From Pedobacter ghigonis (GTDB lineage: Bacteria; Bacteroidota; Bacteroidia; Sphingobacteriales; Sphingobacteriaceae): a stretch of DNA of 64,000 bases. Positions 47,214 to 55,640 of the stretch are shown here, piece after piece. The position numbers and the translations under genes are program-made. The DNA is taken from NCBI RefSeq assembly GCF_903166585.1, contig NZ_CAESCM010000003.1, forward strand, positions 372,001 to 436,000. The letters run 5' to 3'. Below the pieces are notes generated by a model that saw only the letters and a list, made by a program, of their open reading frames with translations, made no database searches and was not told the origin of the DNA. How positions within the stretch are numbered: the first letter of the stretch is position 1; each line of letters begins with the position of its first letter.

Positions 47214-47954
47214 TTAGTATTCTGTACTTTCCAGCCAGCCATTACACAGTACATCGGCAATGTGCATGGTTTTTATGGGTAGATTGTTTTTATCGATATA
47301 ACCTTGCAGGTGCAGCAGGCAGGATAAATCGGTCGAAATGATATAATCGGCACCTTGCGCCATGGCGTGATTTACTTTTTGCTCGGCCATTGCCGAAGAA
47401 ATGGCATCGAATTTAACCGCAAAGGTACCGCCAAAGCCACAACACATATCGGTATCTTCCATTTCGATCATTTCCAAACCATGTACTTTTGAAAGTAACT
47501 GACGGGGTTCGTCTTTAATTTTACATTCGCGTAAAGCACTGCACGAATCGTGGTAAACAGCTTTTCCTTCAAGCTCGGCCCCGAAATAATCTTTCTTAGC
47601 CACTTTAACCAGAAAATCGGAAAGCTCCCAGATATTCGATTGCAAACTCCGGCATTTGTTGTGTACAATGGTATTGGTAAACAGATCGTTAAAACCACCT
47701 TTTACCATACCTACACAGGAGGCCGATGGTGCTACGATATAAGTGTTTTCAGAAAAATCGTTTAAGAATTTAGTACCTACCTGTTTGGCTTCATCCCAGT
47801 AACCAGCATTATAGGCTGGTTGTCCACAGCAGGTTTGTTTTGAATTATAGCTGACCTCGCAACCCGATTTCTCTAACAATCTTAAGGTATTAAAAGCGGT
47901 TTCAGGATATAACTGATCTACAAAACAGGGCACAAATAATTCTACTTTCATCAT
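47214..47954 (-). CDS. LutA/YkgE-like (Fe-S)-binding oxidoreductase subunit
   Basis: A 246-residue protein with two CCG domains: CFVDQLYPETAFNTLRLLEK with TCCGQPAYNAGYW near residue 42, and YHDSCSALRECKI with DMCCGFGGTFAVK near residue 170. These cysteine motifs bind iron-sulfur clusters. In B. subtilis, LutA works with LutB and LutC to oxidise L-lactate. Here lutB and lutC are not adjacent: the gene follows an MFS transporter by 18 bases and ends at a terminator. They may lie elsewhere. MM start: either ATG is possible. Confidence 0.87.
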   Translation of the reverse strand: MMKVELFVPCFVDQLYPETAFNTLRLLEKSGCEVSYNSKQTCCGQPAYNAGYWDEAKQVGTKFLNDFSENTYIVAPSASCVGMVKGGFNDLFTNTIVHNKCRSLQSNIWELSDFLVKVAKKDYFGAELEGKAVYHDSCSALRECKIKDEPRQLLSKVHGLEMIEMEDTDMCCGFGGTFAVKFDAISSAMAEQKVNHAMAQGADYIISTDLSCLLHLQGYIDKNNLPIKTMHIADVLCNGWLESTEY

Positions 47955-47972
47955 ATTCTTTAGCCTACAAAC

Positions 47973-49280
47973 TTACAATTTTGGTGCTTCTTTGCGTTCG
48001 ATTTTTTTCAAAACAAACAAAAGAATTAAACCAATAATGAAAAAAGATGCCAGGGCGATAATAGAATAACGGATATTTCCTGTGATTTCTTCTATGTAAG
48101 CAAAACTAAATAAGCCGATTACAATAGCCAGTTTCTCGGTAACATCGTAAAAACTGAAAAATGAGGTCGTATCCTGTGTGTCAACAGGTAAATATTTAGA
48201 ATAGGTAGAACGCGATAATGACTGGATTCCGCCCATAATTAAACCCACAATAGCCGAAAGTGAATAGAACTGATACTCATTCGTGATGTAATAACCGTAC
48301 ACACAGCAACCAATCCAAACCAATACAACCATAATCAACACATTTACGTTACCAATCTTTTTGGCCAGGTAAGACATGAGCATAGCGCCCGGAATAGCTA
48401 CCAGTTGGATAATCAGGATTACCGCAATTAGTTTAGCTGTGCCCAGTTTCAATGTTTTTTCGGCAAAGCCTGCAGCCGCCAGCATAATGGTTTGTACTCC
48501 CATCGAGTAGAAAAAGAAAGAAAACAGAAAGCCTTTCAATTTTTGAATCTGTTTCAGCTGTCGCCAAACTTTTGTTAACTCGCTAAATCCGTCTTTAATA
48601 ATATTGGTTTTAACCCTGCCAGCTTGCGGGGCTCCATTAGGCAGTGCCGAAAAAGGAATTTGCGAAAAGGCAATCCACCATACACCAACCAGCAAAAATG
48701 ATAAACGCGGAGGAAAAGAAGCATCGGTGATACCAAACCACTCTGGTTTTAGTACGAACAGAAAACAAATTAACTGCAATAAAACTGAGCCGATGTAACC
48801 GTAAGAAAATCCTTGCGCACTTACGCGATCCTGGTGTTCTTCAGAAGCGATTTCGGGTAGGTAAGAATTACTGAACAAAACCCCGCCAATATACCCCATG
48901 GCTGCTAAAGCAAACAGGATGATACTCATTTCGAGGGTATCGAGTTTAAAGAAATATAAGCCAATACAGGCCAATCCACCCATATAGGTAAAGAATTTCA
49001 TAAACGACTTCTTATTCCCTCTTCTGTCGGCAATTGATGATAAAATGGGTAAAGCCAGCGCCATAATCAGATAAGCGAAAGACAGCGCATAGTTAGATAG
49101 TGAAGTATTAACATAGGTCCGGCCAAAGAAGGTTACCTTATCTCCATGTTCTTTAGTGGTGGTAATAATGGTGTAATAAGCCGGAAAAATAGTTGAGGTA
49201 ATAACCAGGTTATAGGCAGAGTTTGCCCAATCGAAGAAAGCCCATGAGCGGATGGTTTTCTTATTGTTTTTTTCTATCAT
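47973..49280 (-). CDS. MFS transporter, Atg22/UMF1 type
   Basis: A 435-residue transporter with twelve predicted spans. The opening RSWAFFDWANSAYNLVITST is the hallmark of the Atg22/UMF1 branch. It is followed by SYLPEIASEEHQDRVSAQGF and, in the second half, GGIQSLSRSTYSKYLP. Members export or take up amino acids or other small solutes. The substrate here is unknown. Its ATG overlaps the stop of the unknown gene upstream (TAATG), so the two are probably co-translated. Confidence 0.9.
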   Translation of the reverse strand: MIEKNNKKTIRSWAFFDWANSAYNLVITSTIFPAYYTIITTTKEHGDKVTFFGRTYVNTSLSNYALSFAYLIMALALPILSSIADRRGNKKSFMKFFTYMGGLACIGLYFFKLDTLEMSIILFALAAMGYIGGVLFSNSYLPEIASEEHQDRVSAQGFSYGYIGSVLLQLICFLFVLKPEWFGITDASFPPRLSFLLVGVWWIAFSQIPFSALPNGAPQAGRVKTNIIKDGFSELTKVWRQLKQIQKLKGFLFSFFFYSMGVQTIMLAAAGFAEKTLKLGTAKLIAVILIIQLVAIPGAMLMSYLAKKIGNVNVLIMVVLVWIGCCVYGYYITNEYQFYSLSAIVGLIMGGIQSLSRSTYSKYLPVDTQDTTSFFSFYDVTEKLAIVIGLFSFAYIEEITGNIRYSIIALASFFIIGLILLFVLKKIERKEAPKL

Positions 49281-49831
49281 TAACTAGCAGTTAAGTTATG
49301 GTGGTGTATCTGTCTTTTGTATGGATTATAATTTCGATCGTAAAAATAGAAATAGCTGCGAAAAGTTTTATTATAAAGTCTATGATTTAAAATATCAAAT
49401 TCAAATGGAGATGAGGTCATTAGTTCTCTATAAATCTTTAAAAGTTTTTGATTTATTATCGGTTCATCCTTTTTAAGACATCTTAAACCGAAAAAAAACA
49501 TATCATTCTGATCCGTTTCTTCTTTCGCTAAATCAAAAAAAGCAAATACCTGTTCATCGAAATTTGAATGAAATACTTCTACATCGTTATTAGCCCGATC
49601 ATTATATCTTTTGATCAAGAAATCTCTATCTATCTCTATTTTCAATGTTGTTAAGATTTCAAAAATCTCATTTCCATTAAAATTCGTTTCCCAGTATGAA
49701 TTCTCTATATTTAAAAGTTCGTAAAAGCATGCATAAAATGAGAATTCAACATAATTCTTATTTTCAGAAAAATCATGTCTTCCATAATGTAAATCTATCT
49801 TTTCTATTAACTCCCTTTCATTACTAATCAT
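49280..49831 (-). CDS. Hypothetical protein, 183 residues
   Basis: I do not recognise the family. The protein is acidic and rich in Phe, Tyr, Asn and Asp, with no signal peptide or membrane span (DFSENKNYVEFSFYACFYEL, ENSYWETNFNGNEIFEIL). The end is His-rich (RQIHHHNL). Its base composition looks more AT-rich than that of its neighbours recQ and the transporter, which suggests later insertion between them. It lies 24 bases after recQ and overlaps the transporter start. Confidence 0.6.
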   Translation of the reverse strand: MISNERELIEKIDLHYGRHDFSENKNYVEFSFYACFYELLNIENSYWETNFNGNEIFEILTTLKIEIDRDFLIKRYNDRANNDVEVFHSNFDEQVFAFFDLAKEETDQNDMFFFGLRCLKKDEPIINQKLLKIYRELMTSSPFEFDILNHRLYNKTFRSYFYFYDRNYNPYKRQIHHHNLTAS

Positions 49832-49855
49832 AAATACATTTTTCGCTTATATCTG

Positions 49856-51748
49856 TTAAATATAATATTTCTTTCCATCCGTTTTTATCTTGCCAGCATC
49901 TAATAATTCGCGGATGATTTCGATGCGTTCATTTTCAGCGCCATTTTTGATATTCATCACCAAATCATCAAGCACAAGTGGCTCTTGTTGCAGCAGCGAA
50001 ATGATCTCGAATTCTATTTCATCAATCAGCTGGCTTTGGTTCTCTGCTCTTTTTTCGGCCAGGCAAACATCGCATACACCACATTTAGCAGCATTTTGTT
50101 CATCAAAATACTCAAGCAGCTGTATGCTCCTGCAAATGTTAGAGGATGCATATTTAACTACGGCGTTAATTTGTTTGTGTAAAATTTCTTTCCTTAAGCC
50201 CAGGTATTTTACATCCAGATCGAAATGATCCATATCTACCCGTGCGCGGATATATTGCAATTGTGGCTGATCGGTTTGCTGGATATAGGTAAGCAGTTCA
50301 AGCACTTGCAGTTTGTTTAATAAAGCTACAACATCGCGATAAGATAAACCGGTTCGTTTGGCGAGGTCTGCCTCATTTATTTTCACAAAACCATCAAAAG
50401 CCCCTCCGTGCGAACGCAATACGGTTTTAATCACGCCATCGTAAGCCTTATTTTCGATTTGGAAACGGTATATATCTTCATGACTGGCAATAAACATGAT
50501 GCGTGAAGGCAAAAACACGCTTTCGGAAAGGGTGAGGTAACCATCGTGTTCCAGAAATTTTAAACCGGAAATTGTTTTTAAAACACTAATATTAAACCGT
50601 TTGCAAAAATCAGCTAAATCGAAAGAAAAGGTAAGTCCCTCTCCTGCTCCAAAAGCCAGCTGAAAGTAATTGCCCAGGTAGTGGTATATCTTTCTAATTT
50701 CATCAGGTGTTGGAAAACTATCCAGATACCGCGATTCGAGACTCAACACGTCAGACTGATTAGCCAGCAGCACTGCATAGCTCCGTTTTTCATCGCGACC
50801 AGCACGGCCAGCTTCCTGATAATAAGCTTCTAAACTTTCGGGCAGGTCTAAATGCACCACAGTACGCACATCCGCTTTATCTATCCCCATACCAAATGCA
50901 TTGGTAGCCACCATGATACGGGTTTTGTTTTGTTTCCAGTCTTCCTGTTTCTGAAAGCGGATATCTCTTTCCAGGCCCGCATGGTAATAATCGGCCTTGA
51001 TTTGGTTACGGTTTAAAAAGTTAGCTACTTCTGCTGTTTCCCTGCGGTTACGTACATAAACCAGGCCTGTGCCTTTTACATTGCTGCAAATATCAATCAG
51101 TTTTTTGTATTTATCTTCATTGCCAAAAACCACATAGCTTAAATTCTCGCGGGCAAAGCTTTTAATAAAAACCTGCGGATCTTTCATCTCGAGTTTGGCC
51201 ACAATATCCTCACGCACAAAAGCCGTTGCTGTAGCCGTTAATGCAAGTACCGGAACATTCGGGTGGATTTCGCGGAGTTTAGCCAGTTGCTGGTAAGGTG
51301 GCCTGAAATCATAACCCCACTGCGAAATACAATGGGCTTCATCAACAGCAATCAGGTTCACATTCATGTAAGAAATCCTTACACGAACCAGGTCAGAAAG
51401 CAATCTTTCGGGCGATAAATAAAGAAACTTAATCTTGCCGTAAATACAGTTATCCAACAAAATATCGATTTCTCGTTTGCCCATACCTGCGTAAATGGCA
51501 ATGGCTTCGATCCCTTTTGCTTTCAGATTTTCTACCTGATCCTTCATCAGGGCAATTAATGGTGAAACCACTATACAAATCCCTTCTTTTACCAATGCCG
51601 GCACCTGAAAACAAATCGATTTCCCTCCTCCTGTTGGTAAAAGCGCCAGGCTATCTTTCCCTTCTAAAACCGAAGCAATAATATCTTCCTGCAGTGGCCT
51701 GAAAGCCTGGTATCCCCAATATTTTTGTAAAATGTCTATTGCTGTCAT
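49856..51748 (-). CDS. recQ: ATP-dependent DNA helicase RecQ (short form)
   Basis: A 630-residue SF2 helicase that unwinds 3'-tailed DNA in recombination and fork repair. Walker A is LLPTGGGKSICFQVPAL near residue 36, DEAH is in VDEAHCISQWGYDFRPPY, and motif VI is QEAGRAGRDEKRS. The zinc-binding part of the RQC region (CRSIQLLEYFDEQNAAKCGV then CDVCL) is intact. The C-terminal HRDC domain is missing, as in the shorter Bacteroidota RecQ type. A -7-like TAGTTTTG (complement of 51762-51769) sits just before the start. Confidence 0.96.
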   Translation of the reverse strand: MTAIDILQKYWGYQAFRPLQEDIIASVLEGKDSLALLPTGGGKSICFQVPALVKEGICIVVSPLIALMKDQVENLKAKGIEAIAIYAGMGKREIDILLDNCIYGKIKFLYLSPERLLSDLVRVRISYMNVNLIAVDEAHCISQWGYDFRPPYQQLAKLREIHPNVPVLALTATATAFVREDIVAKLEMKDPQVFIKSFARENLSYVVFGNEDKYKKLIDICSNVKGTGLVYVRNRRETAEVANFLNRNQIKADYYHAGLERDIRFQKQEDWKQNKTRIMVATNAFGMGIDKADVRTVVHLDLPESLEAYYQEAGRAGRDEKRSYAVLLANQSDVLSLESRYLDSFPTPDEIRKIYHYLGNYFQLAFGAGEGLTFSFDLADFCKRFNISVLKTISGLKFLEHDGYLTLSESVFLPSRIMFIASHEDIYRFQIENKAYDGVIKTVLRSHGGAFDGFVKINEADLAKRTGLSYRDVVALLNKLQVLELLTYIQQTDQPQLQYIRARVDMDHFDLDVKYLGLRKEILHKQINAVVKYASSNICRSIQLLEYFDEQNAAKCGVCDVCLAEKRAENQSQLIDEIEFEIISLLQQEPLVLDDLVMNIKNGAENERIEIIRELLDAGKIKTDGKKYYI

Positions 51749-51818
51749 AAATCGGCGATATCAAAACTATAAAAAAGCTATTGATATTGCCTAAATTGCG
51801 GCACAATTAATCAAAAAT

Positions 51819-54800
51819 TTGATGAAGCACCTTTATTTTCTCTCTGCCCTCACCCTAATGTTTCTAAATTCGAATGCCCAGGAAAAAAAATGGGATATCG
51901 AAAAATACCAGGGAACAACCAAGAACTTTACTTTAAATACCGACGAAGGCACCTGGATGAATCTCGACGTAAGTGCAGACGGACAGGAAATTGTTTTCGA
52001 TTTATTGGGCGATATTTATGTAATGCCTGTTACCGGCGGTATAGCTAAACTAATTAGCGGCGGTATTGCCTGGGATGTTCAGCCACGTTTTAGTCCAAAT
52101 GGAAAATACATTTCCTATACCAGCGATAAAAGCGGTGGCGATAACATCTGGATCATGAACCGCGACGGATCGGGAAAGAAACAGATCACAAAAGAAAGCT
52201 TCAGGTTATTGAACAATGCTACCTGGACACCTAACAGCGAATATATTGTGGCGCGTAAACACTTTACAGCAGGCCGTTCGTTAGGTGCAGGCGAAATGTG
52301 GATGTACAGCATTAATGGCGGCGATGGTGTTCAGTTAACCAAACGTAAAAATGACCAGCAGGATGCAGGCGAGCCGAATGTTTCGCCTGATGGAAAATAT
52401 GTTTACTTTAGTGAAGATGTAAGCCCCGGCCCGAATTTCGAATACAGCAAAGATCCCAACGGAACAATTTATGCCATTCGTCAGCTGGATTTAACCACAG
52501 GTAAACTAAACACTTTAATTAACGAACAAGGTGGCGCATGCAGACCACAGGCATCGCCAGATGGTAACCTGATTGCCTTTGTAAAACGGGTGAGGTTAAA
52601 ATCTACTTTATATGTACAAAACCTTAAAACCGGCGAAGAATGGCCGGTAAGTGAAGAACTATCTCACGATCAGCAGGAAACCTGGGCTATTTTCGGGGTT
52701 TATCCCAACTTTGCCTGGACACCAGACAGCAAAAGCCTTATCTATTATGCAAAAGGCAAAATCAGGAAAACCGAAATCGGCACATTAATTAACAGTACCA
52801 TTCCTTTTCAGGCCAATACCATTCAAACGGTTCAACAAGCGCTACACTTTGAGCAACAGGTTTTCAGCAATGAGTTTTCGGCCAAAATGTTGAGGCAGCT
52901 TACGACTTCGCCTGATGGAAAAACTATTGTTTTTAATGCTGCAGGTTATTTGTATAAACAGGAACTACCAGCCGGAACACCTGAGCGATTAACCAATGGT
53001 TTGGATTTTGAATTTGAACCTGCTTTTAGTCCCGATGGTAAATATGTAGTTTACACCACCTGGAGCGATGAATTACGCGGTGCCATTAAAAGAACCGACT
53101 ATAAATCGGGCAAAACCATTACTTTAAGTGATGAAAAAGGCTTTTATTATTCTCCCCAATATTCAACCAAAGGCGATAAAATTGTTTTCAGAAAAGGAAG
53201 CGGCAACGATGTTTTAGGTTATAACTATGGCCGCGGAACCGGTATTTTTATGATGGCTGCCAATGGAGGTGCCAAAACTTTAGTATCAGAGAACGGCATC
53301 CGTCCGCAGTTTAACAACACCGATACCCGCATTTATTTCCAAAGTTATGCCGATGGTAAAAAAGCACTTAAAAGTATCGATTTAAATGGTGCCAATGAGC
53401 GTACTCATTTCACTTCTCAATATGCAAACCAGTTCGTGATTAGTCCGGATAACAAATGGGTGGCTTTTAACGAGCTGTTTAATGTGTATATCACCCCGAT
53501 GATTAATATTGGTGCTGCCCAGGATGCTTCGGCAGGAAATAAAGCGATTCCTGTAACCAAAGTTACTACCGATGGTGGTACTTATATTCAGTGGAGCGCC
53601 GATAGCAAAACCCTGCACTGGACATTAGGCCCAAAATATTACAGCATTGATGTAAACAGTGCTTTCAACTTTGATGGCAACACACCAAAAACGCAGGCTA
53701 CATCAACCGATATTAATCTGGTGCTTAAATCGGATTTACCAACCGGAATTGTAGCTTTAAAAGGTGCCCGTATCATTTCGATGAAAGGTGAAGAAGTAAT
53801 TGAAAACGGAACGATACTTACCGATGGTAATAAAATAACCGCCATTGGCAAAGTTGATGCTGTAACCATCCCTGCCAACGCTAAGGTTATTGACGTAAAC
53901 GGCAAAACAATTATGCCGGGTATTATTGATGTGCATGCGCATTTGCGTACCAGTCCTGATGGGGTTACCCCGCAAAACGATTGGAGCTACATGGCTAACC
54001 TGGCATTTGGTGTTACCACTTCGCACGATCCATCGAGCAATACAGAAATGGTTTTTAGCCAGAGTGAAATGCTTAAAGCCGGTCGTATGGTTGGACCAAG
54101 GGTATATTCAACAGGTTCTATTTTATATGGTGCTGACGGTGATTTCAAAGTCGTCATTAATAGCCTGGATGACGCATTGGCCAATTTACGCAGGTTAAAG
54201 GCTGTAGGTGCTTTCTCGGTAAAATCGTACAATCAACCCCGTCGTGAGCAACGCCAGCAGATTTTAGAAGCAGCCCGGCAACTAAAAATGGAAGTGGTAC
54301 CCGAAGGTGGTTCTACTTTCTTTACTAATATGAATATGGTTGCCGATGGACACACCGGAATTGAGCACAGTATCCCTGTTTTGCCGGTTTATAAAGATGT
54401 AACCACGCTTTGGAACAATACTGAAGTGGGCTATACCCCTACTTTAATTGTGGCTTACGGTGGTCAGTGGGGCGAAAACTACTGGTACGACAGAACCAAT
54501 GTTTGGGAAAACGAAAAGTTAATGACCTACACACCACGCTCGATTATTGATGCCAGGGCACGTCGCCGGACGACATCAGAGTACAGTGATTACAACCACA
54601 TCGATATTGCAAAAGCGACAAAACAGATTGCAGATGGTGGTACCAAAGTTAATTTAGGTGCACATGGTCAAATTCAGGGACTTGGTGCACATTGGGAGCT
54701 TTGGATGCTGGTTCAAGGCGGATTCTCACCTTTACAGGCCATTAAATCGGCTACCTTAAATGGTGCACATTATTTAGGAATGGACAAGGAAATCGGATCA

Positions 54801-55049
54801 TTAGAGGTAGGTAAACTGGCCGATATGGTTATTATGGATGCCAACCCACTTGATGACATCCGCAATTCGGAGAAAATTAAGTATGTAATGATTAACGGCC
54901 GCCTTTACGATAGTGCAACCATGAACGAGGTGGGTACCAGAGAAAAATTAAGAGGCAAATTGTGGTTCGAGAACACGAGAGGAAATGGCTTTATCATCCC
55001 AACAGGAGATTCAGAAACCTGGACTTTCACTGTTCCTCATTGTGATTAA
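51819..55049 (+). CDS. Exported amidohydrolase with N-terminal TolB-type beta-propeller
   Basis: A 1076-residue secreted protein with signal peptide ending SNAQ. Residues about 40-620 hold PD40/TolB-like blades (DIYVMPVTGGIAKLISGG, RFSPNGKYISYTSDKSGGDN, FSPDGKYVVYTTW). Residues about 690-1050 are a metal-dependent amidohydrolase: GIIDVHAHLRTSPDG near 702, VVPEGGSTFF, KVNLGAHGQIQGLGAHWELW and GKLADMVIMDANPLDDI. Relatives include prolidase- and imidazolonepropionase-like enzymes. The substrate is unknown, and peptides or cyclic amides are plausible. It is followed by a 14-bp inverted repeat. Confidence 0.92.
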   Translation: MMKHLYFLSALTLMFLNSNAQEKKWDIEKYQGTTKNFTLNTDEGTWMNLDVSADGQEIVFDLLGDIYVMPVTGGIAKLISGGIAWDVQPRFSPNGKYISYTSDKSGGDNIWIMNRDGSGKKQITKESFRLLNNATWTPNSEYIVARKHFTAGRSLGAGEMWMYSINGGDGVQLTKRKNDQQDAGEPNVSPDGKYVYFSEDVSPGPNFEYSKDPNGTIYAIRQLDLTTGKLNTLINEQGGACRPQASPDGNLIAFVKRVRLKSTLYVQNLKTGEEWPVSEELSHDQQETWAIFGVYPNFAWTPDSKSLIYYAKGKIRKTEIGTLINSTIPFQANTIQTVQQALHFEQQVFSNEFSAKMLRQLTTSPDGKTIVFNAAGYLYKQELPAGTPERLTNGLDFEFEPAFSPDGKYVVYTTWSDELRGAIKRTDYKSGKTITLSDEKGFYYSPQYSTKGDKIVFRKGSGNDVLGYNYGRGTGIFMMAANGGAKTLVSENGIRPQFNNTDTRIYFQSYADGKKALKSIDLNGANERTHFTSQYANQFVISPDNKWVAFNELFNVYITPMINIGAAQDASAGNKAIPVTKVTTDGGTYIQWSADSKTLHWTLGPKYYSIDVNSAFNFDGNTPKTQATSTDINLVLKSDLPTGIVALKGARIISMKGEEVIENGTILTDGNKITAIGKVDAVTIPANAKVIDVNGKTIMPGIIDVHAHLRTSPDGVTPQNDWSYMANLAFGVTTSHDPSSNTEMVFSQSEMLKAGRMVGPRVYSTGSILYGADGDFKVVINSLDDALANLRRLKAVGAFSVKSYNQPRREQRQQILEAARQLKMEVVPEGGSTFFTNMNMVADGHTGIEHSIPVLPVYKDVTTLWNNTEVGYTPTLIVAYGGQWGENYWYDRTNVWENEKLMTYTPRSIIDARARRRTTSEYSDYNHIDIAKATKQIADGGTKVNLGAHGQIQGLGAHWELWMLVQGGFSPLQAIKSATLNGAHYLGMDKEIGSLEVGKLADMVIMDANPLDDIRNSEKIKYVMINGRLYDSATMNEVGTREKLRGKLWFENTRGNGFIIPTGDSETWTFTVPHCD

Positions 55050-55058
55050 TATATAAAC

Positions 55059-55113
55059 ACCATGTAAGACTTTTGGCCCAACAGAAGATCTGAGCTTATA
55101 AGTCTTACATGGT
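55059..55113. repeat. 14-bp inverted repeat after the amidohydrolase gene
   Basis: ACCATGTAAGACTT at 55059-55072 and its exact complement at 55100-55113, 27 bases apart. It begins nine bases after the stop codon and could act as a terminator or RNA end protector. Its right arm contains the upstream ATG of the next frame, which argues for the later start there. Confidence 0.75.
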
Positions 55114-55129
55114 AAATTACATCCCATAT

Positions 55130-55393
55130 ATGAAACCCAACAAAGTATACAACATTGCCTCAGCTGCTTTTCTGCTTTTAGGCTGCCTGGTATTTGCCTA
55201 TGATGGTTATAGTTTATTGGGAATATCGACAGTAAACCTGTTTCTGGCCTTAATGGTTATGGCTTATGCCAGTTCTTTTATTGCCTTAATGAAAGACCGT
55301 AAATCGGTTATTTCTTGGCTATTGCTGATTTTAAATTCCATCATTGTTATCTGCATCATTTATTTCTTAACGCATTTTAGCATGAAGATGTAG
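55130..55393 (+). CDS. Small hypothetical membrane protein
   Basis: About 87 residues with three hydrophobic spans (IASAAFLLLGCLVFAYDGY, STVNLFLALMVMAYASSFIA, WLLLILNSIIVICIIYFLTH) and a short basic loop (MKDRKSVIS). I use the ATG giving MKPNKVYN because the earlier ATG at 55109 lies within the arm of a 14-bp inverted repeat. No family recognised. It may be independent of the amidohydrolase because of the hairpin between them. Confidence 0.6.
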   Translation: MKPNKVYNIASAAFLLLGCLVFAYDGYSLLGISTVNLFLALMVMAYASSFIALMKDRKSVISWLLLILNSIIVICIIYFLTHFSMKM

Positions 55394-55395
55394 TA

Positions 55396-55565
55396 TCTTC
55401 ATTTCATTAAATACTGCCCTAAATGAGGATTACGCATTGGTCGGTGAGGACACCAACCAATAGAGAAAGTATTTAGTTAAACTCTTCATTTCATTAAATA
55501 CTGTCCTAAATGAGGATCGCGCACTGGTCGGTGAGGACACCAACCAATAGACAAATACTTTAGAT
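55396..55565 (+). repeat. Two tandem copies of an 87-base hairpin repeat
   Basis: Copies begin at 55396 and 55483 (period 87). Each carries TTGGTCGGTG/CACCAACCAA with loop AGGA (nine of ten pairs) inside an outer AAATACT/AGTATTT-like pairing. They fill most of the 247-base gap between the small membrane gene and the radical SAM gene. The rest of the gap shows nothing else. Confidence 0.8.
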
Positions 55566-55640
55566 TAGGCGATGAAATCGCCCGGTTATTTCCACACGCG
55601 TTAGAAACGAGCGTGAGCCTATAAGTACTAAACAAACGAC

